Below, one piece after another: positions 35,888 to 49,340 of a DNA stretch of 64,000 nt. The position numbers were made by a program, and so were the translations under genes. Under the pieces are notes generated by a model, which made no database searches, was not told where the DNA came from, and saw only the letters and a list, made by a program, of their open reading frames with translations. Source of the DNA: Blastomyces gilchristii SLH14081 (lineage: Eukaryota > Ascomycota > Eurotiomycetes > Onygenales > Ajellomycetaceae); the NCBI RefSeq assembly GCF_000003855.2, contig NW_003101656.1, forward strand, positions 368,925 through 432,924, written 5' to 3'. Position 1 is the first letter of the stretch; each line of letters starts with the position of its first letter.

Positions 35888-36405
35888 TATCTTCTCCTCT
35901 CTAAGACTTCATCCGTGAAGCCTTTCACTGAGTGATTTTATAGAGTCAGCTCAGCACTGCAGTGATACTCACTAAAAGCTCTTCATATCTATAAAAAAAA
36001 ACCTCAGTGAGAAAGAATTCCTTGTTATTATAAAGAGAAAAGAGCCTGTCACTCAGTTTCTTATTCTGTAAGATTCTTTATAATTCACAGATTCTTCTCT
36101 GACTATTACACAGATTCATCTCACATCTTTTATACAGAAGAGTTTTAGTTAACTCTCAATCATTTTCACAAGATTCTTATATAATTATCATACAGATTAA
36201 TCTTACAGATGAATGACTCTCTGTAAGATTACTCTCATTAAAGAGAAGTATTCATGAGTTAATCTTTGACTTATTCTTGTGAATCATCATTCTTTAACAC
36301 TGTAGAATTGTAAGAAATTTTTCATTCTTTTATTAACTCTGTAGAATTATAGAATTAAGATGTTTACAGTTTGTAATTACTCTTTATAATTATATAGAAA
36401 GATTC
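35888..36405 (-). mobile_element. Element VI 3' internal fragment
   Basis: About 520 bases between the left LTR of element VI and element A. On the minus strand I can read scattered coding-like pieces but no integrase motif. It includes an A9 run near 35991 and a purine-poor stretch before the LTR. It is probably the 3' untranslated part of element VI. Confidence 0.5.
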
Positions 36406-36715
36406 TGTAAGAGGCCTACACTGAATAGATTGATATGATATTAATAGAACTTATATAACAAAGAGCAAAACATTAGAGAAGGAAAAGAATGAGAAAGTGC
36501 AAGAATCAGCAATTGAAGTGAATATTTATATATGTATGTGATGGTGTATGTGATGGGGGTTCGGGGTGAAAGAATTTATACATGTTCATGGCGCCTGAGA
36601 ATCGGTGATCAAGAATGGCTGAGAATTGAAGTGTATGTGTTCAAGAATGAAGTGATTGAAATCTGTGAAGTGTAATGAAATAATCTATATAATTGATCAG
36701 ATGCAGTCTGTCACA
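36406..36715 (-). repeat. 3' LTR of element A
   Basis: 310 bp; on the minus strand it runs TGTGACAG to GGCCTCTTACA. It matches the LTRs at 1843 and 52915. The middle keeps GGGGGTTCGGGGTG and GGCGCCTGAGAATCGG, while both ends are mutated. Confidence 0.85.
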
Positions 36716-36729
36716 TTGACTCTCTTCTT

Positions 36730-39700
36730 TCAGAAGCAGTTCTTATCAGTCAAGGGCTGCTGTTTCAGATAACATGAAACTCAGAGTTCAGGTCAGTTGA
36801 TTATAGCTGACTCATTTTACAAGATATTATCAGCTGCAGCTGCAGGATCTCTCATTGAGAATATTCTTAATCTCTCACTCAAGCTTATTATCTTCTTCTA
36901 TGATGCCTGGCAGCTGTCAGTTGAAAGTCAGTTGAGAAGAAAATGAGTCAGTGACAGTGTGACAGAGCAAGCTTGTATGAAAGATATTATGAATTTCTGA
37001 TAATATATTAAGACAGTAGTTATGACTATCTAAAACTTCTATCACTTTATACTTGATATAATGATAATTCAGTGTATGAGATGAACATGTGATTCATATA
37101 TTCTTAAGATTCAATCATATCAAGTCTTCTATCTTATATTGTTCAGTAGAGTCTCAGTGAATATTGATTTAATTCTCTTGATCTTTTTTCACAGTTATTA
37201 TAAAGATCTCTGCTCAGTCACAGGCATTTCAGAGCTTTATTACTATATTATCAGTGATCTGAATTGAACTGTGAAGATTTGATATGAACTGTGTGATCTC
37301 TAGAAGATTCAACATCTTCATATGATAACTATGTGTAAGAAAGAATGAGCTTATATCTATTAAAATGATATCTTATTCATTGATAGTAATCTCTGCATGT
37401 AGAAGCAGATTATATCAATCATCTTATAAGTGATTATAGAACTTATGAAGATACGTCTTTATAATCTGAATTGTTCATTCTGATACATCATCAGTCTTAA
37501 AGTGATAGACAGTTAACAGACAGCATATAATCTTGAGAACTTGACAGATTCTCATTTAGAAAGTAGTCACAAATTGACAGCTCTAATCTGATACTATAGA
37601 TCTTGATAATTCATGTATCTGATAGAATGAGCTCTGTAGAAAAGCTTCAGTGACTTGTTTAGTATTCATCTTATCACAAGATTTCAATATTATATCTTTG
37701 CTTAATTAATTTATCATGATCAGAATGTTTCTATAATTCTTGCTCTTAAATAAATCAACAGTGAAGTCAATCATGATATCTTATCAGATTCTATCAGACA
37801 TATCAAGTGATTTCAGTAGATCTTTTCTACAGTTCTTTTATAAGATAATAGAAGAACAGTAGTTACAGTTTCAGATAAAGCATCTGATACTATTTAATAT
37901 TTTAAATTAATAGAACTCTTGAAAGATCATTCTACACAGTTGTTCATAGCCTGAATAGTCAGTCATACATAAATTATGCATCTCTTGCATTATTCAGATG
38001 TGTAAGAATTCAGAGTGAGAGACTCAGTATTATTTACAGAATTATAGAGTATTATTGTTATCAATTCAATATTCTGAGATATCAGTTCTTATACATAGTT
38101 CTGAGGGAAATCAGAGTGCTTCTTGATATACTGTTCAGTGAGTACTTGAAGAAGTTCATCAGTTTGAGCTATTATATGCTACAATTCATTCAGTGTAGAT
38201 CTGAAGAATGTTCTGACTGATGAAGTATGTATAGTGTCATGAATAATCTTATCATAATCAACTAATATCTTCAGATTCAAGAGTCAGTGTTCTTAATTCA
38301 TTCAGTATGTATCTATGATATTAAACAGCATATCTTGTTCTTATCATAAGAGAGTATCTGTTATCAAGTTCTGACTGCTGAGATGATAGTGTATTATAAA
38401 ATGAAAGTGACATAGAAACTCAGATCATCATATCTATCATGCAGTAAGTTTACAGATTATTATGAAGTACTTGAGATTCTTATAATCTGTGATTATCTCA
38501 AATGTGAAGATACTTCAAAGTTCAGAGTCTCATTCTTCTAGACAGTGTATAATCATAAGAAGTTTCTTGACATAGATCTCATAGTTGCATTCAGCAGGAC
38601 TCAGTTTCTTAAACATGAAGACACATGATTATAAGACATTTTTATTATTATATTATAATATAGCTCTCTCTATAAAATAGTCAGAGAAGTCAGCTTCAAC
38701 AACTGTTTCATAATCAGAGTTAAATATTATTAGCAGAGAAGTGTTGATGAACATCTTCTTAATCAGTATGAATGCAGCTTCATTGTCTGCTAATCACTGA
38801 AATACTGAGTTCTTTCTGATGAGTTCTGTAAGTAATCTTATAATATCTGAGAAGTATTATATAAATCACTGATAGAAGTTAGTAAATTCAATGAAGCTTT
38901 GTACATCTTTCACAGTATATGAAGCTTCTCATTCAAGAATAACAGAGATTTTCTCAGAATTCATTCAAATTCTCTTATCAGCTTCTATGATAAAATCTAG
39001 ATATTTAATACTCTTAACTTCAAAGTCACACTTCTCAATATCTATTGATAGTTCTGCTTCTTATAATCATTGTAATACTCTTCACATGTGTTCTTGATGT
39101 TCTTTTCTGAACTTATCAGTGAAGATGAGAATGTGATTGAGATAGACAGATACAAATTTATGAAGGAAATTCTGAAGTGCTGAGTTAATATACTTCTGAA
39201 ATGTACTGAGAGCATTGACCAGTTCAAAGAGTATAACTATTCATTCAAAGAGATTATAATATGTTTGAAATACTGTAAGTCATTCATCTTCTTCAGTGAT
39301 ACAGATTTTATGAAACACAGTGATGATATCTAGTTTTATAAATTATTAAGCTTATCTGATACAAGCTAGAGTTTCATTAATAAGAGATAAAGAATAGCAG
39401 TTCTTCTTGATTAATCTATTCAATTCTCAATAGTTTACAAAGAATCAGAGTTCTTCATCTGATTTCTTTGCAAAGAGAATAGAAGCTGTAGTAGAAGAGT
39501 GACTAATATGTATAAATCTCTTATTTAACAGATCATTGAGTGTCTTCTGAAGAATAAGAAGTTCATCTTGAGACATGTTATAAAGAGGGCTCTATGATGA
39601 CTCAGAATTCTTATTATACTTCTTTTCTAACTTAATACTGTGATTCACTTCAGAATCTTGTAAGAGAAGTATGTTCATAATATTGTCTTATCAGAAGACA

Positions 39701-40200
39701 TCTAGATATTCATAATATTATTGAGAAAGTTTTGTACAAGAATCTGTTATTATAATTCAGAGTAACTTTTCTAGAGTCTTTTTGATACTAGTCAGACTGA
39801 TGAAATAGATTGTTATATGATTCTGCTATCAGTAACTTCTTTTTCAGAGTATTTCATATGTGTTAGCAGAGATCTGTCTCTCATTCATAATCTTATAAAT
39901 GTCAACTTCATGAATTCAATCATTGTTAGAGAATATCAAGCTTCTGTTTTAAGTGTTTAATAAGATACCTTGTTCAGATAGTCAGACAAGTTCTAATATA
40001 AGATTATAATCAAGATTGTCAACTTCATATGTGTAGATATCTTCACATTGATGTTCTCTTACATCTATGATCAACTTTATTATGTAACAGATATAAATGT
40101 CTTTTGAGTCATCAAATTCTGTGAGAAGTTAGAATTTTAATAAGAGAATACACTGAAGATTGTAATATCTTACAACTGAAGATTTAATCATTGTATAATA
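36730..40200 (-). pseudogene. pol: Pol relic with chromodomain, element A
   Basis: Mirror of the element B pol. From high to low coordinates: protease region (~40200-39950), RT (~39620-38950), RNase H (~38800-38350), integrase (~37950-37400) and chromodomain (~36900-36780). The RT active site at ~39145 reads Y-L-N-H, so both catalytic Asp are lost, whereas element B keeps YLDD. Stops are frequent. The domain limits come from alignment by eye with B. Confidence 0.7.
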
Positions 40201-40299
40201 ACATAGATCACTGTCTATCATAGCTTTCATATTATACATGTTATTAATCACAGTAGATACAAGAATCATGTTCATTATCATTTTTTTTTCAAATTATTA

Positions 40300-41454
40300 T
40301 CATCTAACCTCTTCAAGCTCCTGTTTATAAATTTGAATAGAAGCTAATCTTTTCCCTGTTTTATCAGAGCATTCTTATAGTTATCTTCTGAATCTTTCTT
40401 CACTGCAATGTGATTGATGCAGACAGGCACTGATTCATTCTTTAAGTGAGAAGGCATGTAGGCTAATCAGCAGTTGAAAGCAATGTGTTCTGATTGATTA
40501 CAGGTGATACACACTTCTCATTAACATCAGTTAGTGACTTCTTCAGAAGTGATCTCAGAAACTTGAAAGCCTGTTCAGACAGTGAAGACTCTTGCTTATG
40601 TGTAGATATTCAAGTCTACTCAATTTATGACATCTGCATCATTGTTATTCTTCAGTGCGGGTGTATGAGTGACTGAGTTATTTCTCAGCATAGGTATATA
40701 AGTATAACATCTTCTGCCACTGTTCTGTATACTCTTGAGCTTGATAAGATGGTCATTCAATGTCTGAAGTTGCACACAGAAACCTTTATAAGTCTGGTCT
40801 TTGTCTACACTTATAAGAGCCTGTAAGAGTTTGAAAGTTAATATCATCTTGAGCATGCTAATCTTCATTCAATTCTCTCAAGATTGATTATCTACTTCTA
40901 GAATCTTAGTGTTGAAGTCAGAGATGAAATTTGTAAGAGAAGTGTTTCTCTGTCAGACACTCTGTAATCAATCTAACACTTTCTGTTGCATGGCAGTGTC
41001 TTGAAACAGAACATCAAGATATTTCATTATATTGTCAGATGTTCACAACACTGATTCACATTCTTTCATTCATGAATGAAACTTCTGTTTCACATGATTC
41101 TTCAATCATTCATTGATATATCAATGTTAATTGATTAGTAAACTGATGATATCTTCATCTACACTCAGTTTTGTGAGCATTTCCATTCTTCATGATGAGT
41201 AGAGAGTGACATTGAAAGTATTGAAATATGCAGAAGCATCTAAGTGTTCTTTCAGTACTTTTGTATTTGATTCAGTAGGTGTTGAAATTGCATGAGTTTT
41301 TTGTTGAGTTAATTGTTGAATTTTCTCATATTGAAGTTGTTAAGTTGCATGCATATCAGTTATCTGTTGCTGTTGTAATTTCAACATTGCTCAGAGTCAC
41401 TGTGACATCACATCTATGCTTGCATTCAAGAGTTCTCTCATATTATCATTAGAC
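40300..41454 (-). pseudogene. gag: Gag relic, element A
   Basis: From the ATG complement at 41452-41454 (MSNDNMRELLNASID) down to ~40300. A Gln-rich/helical N-terminus is followed by a retrotransposon Gag-like domain. At 40511-40470 is an intact zinc knuckle, CITCNQSEHIAFNC (C-x2-C-x4-H-x4-C). The open segment 40868-40620 (MKISMLKMILTFKLLQALI) lies within it. Many stops elsewhere. Confidence 0.7.
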
Positions 41455-42000
41455 ATGATTATTTTGATCATTGAATGCGTGATTGTATGAATATCTCATA
41501 CATCTGAAGTGTCAAAACTCTCAGATCTTTCACTGATATTCTCTTATAAAATCTTACTCTCTTTATAAGATCTGGTTACAGAGTCAGAGTGACTGGTGAG
41601 TAAGCTTGTATCTGAGAACTCAGTTATTATTATTATTATTCTTCAATTATAGATGTATGCAGTCAGAGACTATGACATCTACCTGAGAACTTTTAGTTCT
41701 CAGGGTTTTTCCTATATCTGTAAAATTAACTATTATACATTCATCAATTTCAGATATGCAAAATCAGAAAATTCCAGCTCAGAATACAAAAACTGTTTAC
41801 AAATTGCAGTGTTTTAACATCTTCTGATACTTTGAAATCATTTGACAATATCATGACAAAGGAAAAGAGAAAGAGAACACAGTCTTAAAGATAGACACAT
41901 TAAATAGATAGATAGAAAGAAATTGAAAGAAAAAGATAAAGTAAAGAGAGACTGTAACAAAACAAATTATTAAAAGATAGTGTATAGCTGTTTTAACAGA

Positions 42001-45000
42001 CTATATCTGATTGATTTCTCCCTCTTCATATTCAGATAATTCTGAATTTAGCCATTTTCTTGTAGCTGCTTGAGTTTCTGATAGAAAGTCTATTAAGTAT
42101 TTAATTCCTGTCTCAGTTGAGAATAAGAATCTCATATTTAATTGATTTAGATCATATTTCTCTTTCAATCTGGCTCTGAGATTATTGTATAATGAACAGT
42201 GTATTACAATATACTCAGAATTCTCATTTGCATTGCAGAATGAGCATTTTATTGAGTCAAATCTATCATCAAATCTTTGTATATAAGATTTGAAATAGTC
42301 ATGTTCTAGTTTCAGCTGTATTATAGATGAGAATATTTTCTTTTTACATTTAATTGAACAAGATTTTCACTTGGGTTTTATTTCAAATCTTGAATAATGT
42401 ATACTCTTCTTTTGTTTCTGCCAGCTTTCATTTCACTTGTCTAAACAAGATTCTTTTATTTTTCTCTTTATAAAAGACCAGGATACAATTTTTTGAATAG
42501 ATCTGCTTAATTCTGCACCCTTTTTTGCAGCTGAATCAGTCAATTCATTGCCATGTATATTCATATGAGCAGGAACTCAGTGCAGATGAATTATCAGCTT
42601 TGATATTCTTCTCTTTTGAATTTTCAAAACAGAGTTTAAGATCAGTTCAAGATTCATTTGATCATTATGAATCTGACTATTTCTAAGTCTTTTTAAAGCA
42701 GCTTAACTATCAGAGAATATTCATATCTCTTTTAAACTATTTTCTCTTTTATGAGATTTTATTTCTATGAGTTTGAAAGCTTTCACTATTACAAATAGTT
42801 CAGTATCAAAGACTTCAGATTCACAGTCTAGATTTCAGAAATCTGAGATAAAATTGATATTATCTTCAGTATAAGCAATGCCTGTGCCTAATCTATTCAG
42901 GTTCTCATTTTTTGAGTCATCTGAATAAATCAGAATAGAGTCTTTTATATTAATTGTAGAAATTCTCTTCAAATGCTGTTCATATTCTTTCTCTTTTAAT
43001 AGTTCACTTATTTATAAGTCTATAAGAGATTCAAGCTTTTCTCTCCAGAGAGATAACTTCTCATGATTCACTTTTTCAATATTTAAAGAAGAAAATTGAT
43101 TTTTAATCAGAGAGCATAGTCTGTAAAGTTGAGAAGACATTTTCTTTGAAGAATTATTTTAATTTCAATCAAGAAATCTATTTCAATTCAGTTCATTTTC
43201 AGAGTTAATTGATGAAAATGAAGAAGAGACTCTTTCTCTGATTATATGATTTGAGCTCATCTTTATAACTCTCAGCACATAGTTCATACAGGTCTTTTCA
43301 AATCTAATAGTAGAAGAAGGAATTGAAGTTTCAATTTTCATTGCTTTAATAGAAGATGATTTGAATGCTTCTAGAATTCTTCTCAAGACTCTGTTTTACA
43401 GACTTTGAAAGAGTTCAGTGAAATTCTCTTGATTATTTCATCAAACTTGAACTTCATAATCAGCTACTGATGTAATACAGGCTATATATAACTGTCTCAT
43501 AGCCTGGAAGCATAGACCTCTCTCTGTATTTGATAGTCTGATTATGTTATTCAATAGCCTTTCTGCCTTGACAGTTCTTTATTGAATGTGATATTTAAAA
43601 TTCAACTTGGAGTTTAATCATACTCCTAATCATTTGACATTTACACTGGGTTTACTCTCTCTATTTAAAAGAGTTAGAGATAGTTCTTTCTCATTGAATC
43701 TAGGAAAGAAATGAATTAACTCAGTTTTATTCATATTAAATTGAATTTGATTGATATCTACTCTAATAAATATTTCCTTTACAGCTTCTTCAATCACTTT
43801 CAAATTCTCTTTGATAGTTTTTGAGCTGTAGACTAGATCAATATCATTCACATAACTTAGAGATCATACTATTCTCATATTTCTATTTTTGAATAGATAT
43901 GCAGTGTATATTGCAAATAAAATAGGTGAGATTGAAGATTCTTATGATACTTCTATTTTTATCTCAGTCTTGTCTTATTTCATTTCATCAAAGAAAAGTT
44001 GTATGATTCTTTTAGATATAAAACAGTTAACTTATTTTATTAGAGAAAGTGATATTTTTAACATCTTCAAAGTCTGAATTAACTTTGACTTTGAAACATG
44101 ATCAAATGCTTCTTTTATGTCAATAAAAACTGCAGTTGAGACCAGATCTTCATGCTTTGCTATTTGAATATCATGAATAACTGAGAGAACAGTGTCAATT
44201 ACAGAACATTGTTTTCTATCTCTCATTTATTCACTGAATAAAAGAGAGTTATTAATAGAGCTAATAAAAGATAGTCAAGTAGCTATTATCTTTTTCAAAA
44301 TCTTTCTCAGACAGTTTAATAGAGATATTACTTTATATGACTTAGAAATTGAAGTTTTTCTATTAGGTTTTATAAGAATCACTTCAGTGGCTTCTCTCCA
44401 GTATTCACAATGATATTCATTTTTCAAGAGATTGAAAAAGAGATCAAAATATTCATTCTTTAAGTAGGAATATGTATTTTGAATAATCAAGTGATTAATT
44501 GAATCAGGCTCTGCAGCAGTTTTAACAGAACTTGAGAAGATAGCTGACTCTAATTCATCTTGTGTAAGATCAGGCCATTCCCAGTCATTTTCATCAATGT
44601 AGTTGAGAAGTGATATATTCTCTTTCTCTGAATCTGAATCTGAATCTGGTGAGTTCTGAAAGAGAATTCTCATAAAAGCTTGACATTTTTCCTCAAAAGA
44701 GTTTGCTGTATATGATTCATTCTGAAACTCATATTCTAAGGCTGGAAGTTTTGCTACACTTCTTGTTTTAGTATAGTTAAAAGCTTTAAAAACTTCCTTC
44801 TCTTGTACTTCTTTAAGTAATTTATTCCAGCAGTCTGTTTTAGCTCTTTTAATATCTGAAAAATATTCATTTCTGACAGCTTTGAACTCTTTATCAGATA
44901 TTACATCATTCTTTCAATCTCTTCTAGCAGTAGCTAATGCTTTTCTTTTAGATGAGATATTCTCATTTCATCAAGGTTTTGAATACTCAGAAGATTTTCT

Positions 45001-45967
45001 CTTTGAAATATTATCTCTAACACTTGTTAGAATAATAGATGTAATAAGCTTTACTCTATTCTCAAGCATTTCATTTGAGATATCTTGACCAGAATTTCAA
45101 TATAGCTTATTCTGCCTTTCAGATTTTAACAGTTTTATACTTTCTTTAACTGCTTTTCAATCAGCTTTTTCACAGTTAAACTGATTAGAGAGAAGAGGAT
45201 TTTCACTCATTTGTTTTTTACTCAGTTCAATATCAAATTGAATAATCTCATAACCTGATTCTGATGTCTCATTTGAATCAATAAATCAGTTTACAAGTCT
45301 TCTTTTTATTAGATTTCATGACATGAAGATTAGATCTATAATAGATTTCTGTTTCATGTCTTTTCTAAAGAATGTTTGTTGATCAGACTTATTAACTAAA
45401 TCTATTGAATGCTCAAAGATTTATTTAATCAGATTATCAGCTCTTACTACTCTCTTGCATTCTGAATTTCATCAGAGATAATGTGCATTGAAATCTCCTA
45501 CAATTATAGAGTTTGTTAATGAAGTTATGTTCAGAAATCCTCTATCAATTATTCAGATATTGTTATTTTTCTTCAATGACTTTTCATTATAGATATTTAT
45601 GAGCTGTATAGTATCAAACTTATTTTCTTTATCTATAATATCACTCACCAGAATATCAGAGTTAGATATAATATTAAATCTTACATTAAATTGATATCTT
45701 GATCTCTTTCTTTCATAGATCACTACTCTTGACTTTATCTCATACTTTTGAGGTAGAAAGCAGTAGTAGCTTGAATGAGAAATGATATAATTTTACTCAG
45801 CATTAAAATTCAGTTTCTGAAGTAGTATAAAATCAACTTTTTATTCAAATACAATTTAAAGATAAGAATAAATACAATTTGAGTTTCTATTCACATTATT
45901 TTGAATAAATGTGATTTTTGAAGAGTTTTTAAACTTTTTTTGTTATTTTTGTTATATATTCATACTA
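42001..45967 (-). pseudogene. LINE C ORF2: endonuclease, RT, RNase H
   Basis: An AP-type endonuclease motif, GDFNAH, is intact at 45498-45481. RT: motif A FIDIKEAFDHV near 44130-44098; the active-site box reads YVND at 43854-43843 instead of YIDD, so the first Asp is Asn. The RNase H domain (~43000-42540) begins with YSDDSKNEN and includes an HLH-(TGA)-VPAHMNIHGNEL block, where TGA replaces the conserved Trp. The C-terminus has a CSFC...HC zinc-like motif near 42250-42190. It ends EEGEINQI with TAG at 42003-42001. There are stops, but long open stretches remain; it is less decayed than the Ty3 copies. Confidence 0.85.
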
Positions 45968-45992
45968 AAAGAGAGTAGAGATAGAGTAGGAT

Positions 45993-47270
45993 CTAGTCAC
46001 TATCATCAGATAGTAGATTATAACTATTTTGAAAAGTAGGGATCTCAACTGCTTGCATTATATCTAGTTTATCATCAGAGTCATTTCTCAATTCTCTAAT
46101 CTTAACAGAAGTTTGAGGATTCAAATTCTGTTTATATTTAGCTGGAGAATTGAAGTTTGAAGATTTAGATAGTTGAGAGTGTCTTCTTTTTAAGCTTGTA
46201 GTTATAAGTCTACTGGCTTGACTCTTCTCTTCAGTTCTAGATTGACTTTGAGCTTCATCTTTTCTTCAGTTCTTTTGAGTTCTAGAAGCAAACATACATT
46301 CTTTTGAGCTAGATGCATATTTTTCTTTACAATTAGAGCACTTAAGCAGAGTGTGTTGATATATTTCACCTCTTTTTGAGCATGTTTCACATTTATGCTC
46401 ACTAGTTTTGTAATCTCTGGCATAGAATGCATATTTTGAGTCTCTAAAACATGAGATTGTAAAGTGTTCATATCTTTGACAGTTTGAACACTGTGTTTGA
46501 GCTTTGAGATTCATTCTTGAGTCTTTATATTCATGAACTCTTATTTTCAAATCTGCTACTCTTACTTCAGAGATCTTTGACTGTTTCAGTGTTTTTATAT
46601 ATACTAGAATAGAGACATTTCTTCTACTTTGTCTGAACTCAATTGAATTTAGTCATACAGGCTTCTTTCTCAGTTGAATAGAGTTGTATTCTTTAAATTC
46701 ATTTTTAAGAAGTAGCATTTCTTCTTCACAGTCAAAAATTTCAACTGAAATATCATAAAGAATGAATTTATCTCACTTTTCATCTCTTTCAGATAGAATT
46801 GTTATATTTAGCAAAGATTCTACTGCTGACTTTCAGAGATTCTCATTCTGAATAAGGAATTCAGCACTGAATTCAGGCATTGTAGTCAGAATGATGAAGT
46901 TTTTAAAGAATGATAACTCAATTGAAGCTATAACTGATTTTTGAACTTTAATATCAGTCATCAACTGAGAAAAGAACTGCTGATTAATTTCATTTCTGAT
47001 TCTGAAAATGAGATTTGAGTTTAGCTTGTTTCTTTGCAGAATATTCTGATTTGAGACTTTGAGAATAAGTCTTCTATTGCTGAAGATTTGAAAGTTTTTC
47101 TCTTTTTGCATTTTCTTTTTCACTTTTCTATGAATAGAGGTATGAGCAGTATTCTTCTCAGTTTTCTCAGGATTTTGAGCAGGTTTAGAGACAGCAGAAT
47201 CAGCTGCTTGAGCATATGTTTGCTTCTGATTCAAAGAAGAAGAAGAAGTAGGAAAAAAAAAGAAGAGCAA
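45993..47270 (-). pseudogene. LINE C ORF1, zinc-knuckle protein
   Basis: A nucleic-acid-binding Gag-like protein. The open part from 47270 to 46833 has a Pro/Ser/Lys-rich N-terminus (SSSSLNQKQTYAQAA). The C-terminal half (~46550-46290) holds the Tad-type array: CSNCQRYEHFTISC (intact C-x2-C-x4-H-x4-C), a second knuckle with Cys-to-Tyr changes (YAFYARDYKTSEHKC), and a third, CETCSKRGEIYQHTLLKC followed by CSNC...C. It ends FQNSYNLLSDDSD with TAG at 45995-45993. A few internal stops are former Trp/Gln. Confidence 0.8.
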
Positions 47271-47397
47271 GATGAAGAGTCAGTGATTATACTAGGAATT
47301 TTCAATGTTTTTTAAACTGTGTTTGAGATTCCAAGTTTGAACTTAATCATCTCCTGTAGTTATCTAGCCTGAGTATGAAGAATTAACAGAACTTCTT

Positions 47398-47724
47398 NNN
47401 NNNNNNNNNNNNNNNNNNNNNNNNNNNNNNNNNNNNNNNNNNNNNNNNNNNNNNNNNNNNNNNNNNNNNNNNNNNNNNNNNNNNNNNNNNNNNNNNNNNN
47501 NNNNNNNNNNNNNNNNNNNNNNNNNNNNNNNNNNNNNNNNNNNNNNNNNNNNNNNNNNNNNNNNNNNNNNNNNNNNNNNNNNNNNNNNNNNNNNNNNNNN
47601 NNNNNNNNNNNNNNNNNNNNNNNNNNNNNNNNNNNNNNNNNNNNNNNNNNNNNNNNNNNNNNNNNNNNNNNNNNNNNNNNNNNNNNNNNNNNNNNNNNNN
47701 NNNNNNNNNNNNNNNNNNNNNNNN
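47398..47724. other. Assembly gap (327 N)
   Basis: A run of N. It hides the 5' end of LINE C, any remaining leader and 5' LTR of element A, and the start of the element B 5' LTR. Frames across it have no meaning. Confidence 1.
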
Positions 47725-47882
47725 CCTCCCGTAGCCTCCTCGGTTGACACCGCGCATCCCGTATGACATTCAGCTGGGTGCCTATTCTCACCATTTTTTT
47801 TTTCGTGCTTCGTGTAATGTTAACTTTTTCTATCTACGATTTATTAATATTATACGGATTTATTCAAGTTAGGCCTCTTACA
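47725..47882 (+). repeat. Partial 5' LTR of element B
   Basis: It ends AGTTAGGCCTCTTACA like the other family-2 LTRs, and the preceding TAATGTT...TATC...TTATTC blocks align loosely. The first ~70 bases after the gap are CG/CC-rich (CTCCTCGGTTGACACCGCG) and differ from the 3' LTR more than expected. The limit at 47725 is the gap edge. Confidence 0.6.
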
Positions 47883-48162
47883 CTTTAAAAATGTTCATGG
47901 TTTTTCTTCAGAAGCAATTATCCATCAAGAGATATAAAACATGTAACACGGGGTAAGAAATAGAAAAACATCAACCAGTTAAGTAGACACTGAGTTCTCA
48001 GATAGTTCTCAGATAGAAGCTTGCCCCCCAAGTTGTTCTGACTCTCCAATAAGATGTTATAAAGAGAATACAATCTTATAAGAGAATATCAGTGAAAGAC
48101 CTGAGAGTTCTGACACTCAGATGTATAAGAATACAATTACACATCTGATAATTGATATAATC

Positions 48163-49340
48163 ATGTCTAACAATAATATGAAACCCTCAAATATGAGCAT
48201 AGATGCAGTGTCACAGTGACTTTAAACAATGTTAAAACTACAATAACAATAAATAGCTGATATGCATACAACTCAACAATGTCAATATGAAGAGATTCAA
48301 TAACTAAGTCATATGATTTCAACATCTACAGAATCAAATATAAAAGCACTGAAAGAACACTTAGATGCTTCTGTATATTTCAATACTTTCAATCTCACTC
48401 TCTACTTATCATGAAGGATGGAAATGCTCACAAAACTGAGTATAGATAAAGATATCATCAGTTCATTAATCAATCAAGATTGATATATTAATGAATGATT
48501 GAAAGATCACATGAAACAGAAGTTTCATTCATGAATAAAAGTATATGAATCAGTGTTATGAACATCTGATAATATCATGAAATATCTTGATATTCTGTTT
48601 CAAGACACTGTTATATAATAGAAAGCATTAGATTGACTACAGAGCATCTGACAGAGAAACATTTCTCTTATAACATTCATTTCTGACTTCAACACTAAGA
48701 TTCTAGAAGTAGATGATTAATCTTGAGAGAATCAAATGAAGATTAACATGCTTAAGAAGACATTAACTTTCAAACTCTTACAAGCTCTTATAAGTATAGA
48801 TGAAGATCAGACTTATAAAGGCTTTTACACACAGCTTCAGATAATGAATGACTGTCTTACTAAGCTTAAGAATATACAGAACAGTGATAGAAGATATTAT
48901 ATTTCAGTAACTCATATACTTATGCTGAGAAATAACAATAATGCAGATATCATGAATTGAGTAGACTTGAATATCTATATATAAGCAAGAGTCTTCACTG
49001 TCTGAATAGGCTTCTGAGTCTCTGAGATCACTCTCAAAGAAGTCACTGATTAACATCAATATGAAGTATGCATTAACTATAACTGATCAGAACACATTGC
49101 TTTCAACTGCTGATTAATCTATGTGTTTTCATACTTGAGAGAAAGATCAGCATCTTCTTATTCAAAGAATGAATCAGTATCTGTTCATATTAATTATATT
49201 ACATTAGAGAAAGATTCAGAAGATAACTATAAGAATGTCTCAGTGAAACAGAGAAAAGATTAGCTTCTGTTCAAATTTATAAACAGAAGCTTGAAGAGAT
49301 CAGATAATAATAATTTAAAGAGAAGATAACAATGAATGTG
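48163..49340 (+). pseudogene. gag: Gag relic, element B
   Basis: It starts at ATG 48163 (MSNNNMKPSNMSIDAVSQ), matching element A. A Gag-like helical domain follows (HMKQKFHSWIKVYESV, with Trp as TGA) and the open segment 48736-48960. The zinc knuckle near 49063-49110 reads CINYNWSEHIAFNC; the second Cys is Tyr, whereas element A keeps it. Several TGA codons sit where element A or the family has Trp. Confidence 0.72.

Larger units (their letters stand above)
36406..41623 (-). mobile_element. Chromovirus element A (family 2), minus strand
   Basis: 3' LTR at 36406-36715, internal region to ~41596, and a leader fragment at 41597-41623. The 5' LTR is not seen because LINE C interrupts the leader and the assembly gap lies beyond. 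Collinear with element B in inverted orientation. Confidence 0.85.
41624..47397 (-). mobile_element. Tad1-type LINE C, minus strand
   Basis: At least 5.77 kb with ORF1 (45993-47270), ORF2 (42001-45967), a 3' UTR and a 3' (TAA)n tail at 41624-41640. Its tail abuts the element A leader (...GAGAACTCAG), so it inserted into A. The 5' end runs into the assembly gap. An RNase H domain after RT and a zinc-knuckle ORF1 fit the Tad1 clade. Confidence 0.88.

Noticed and set aside
47360..47794. Open frames of 128-144 codons over the first gap
   Set aside because: They consist almost entirely of N.
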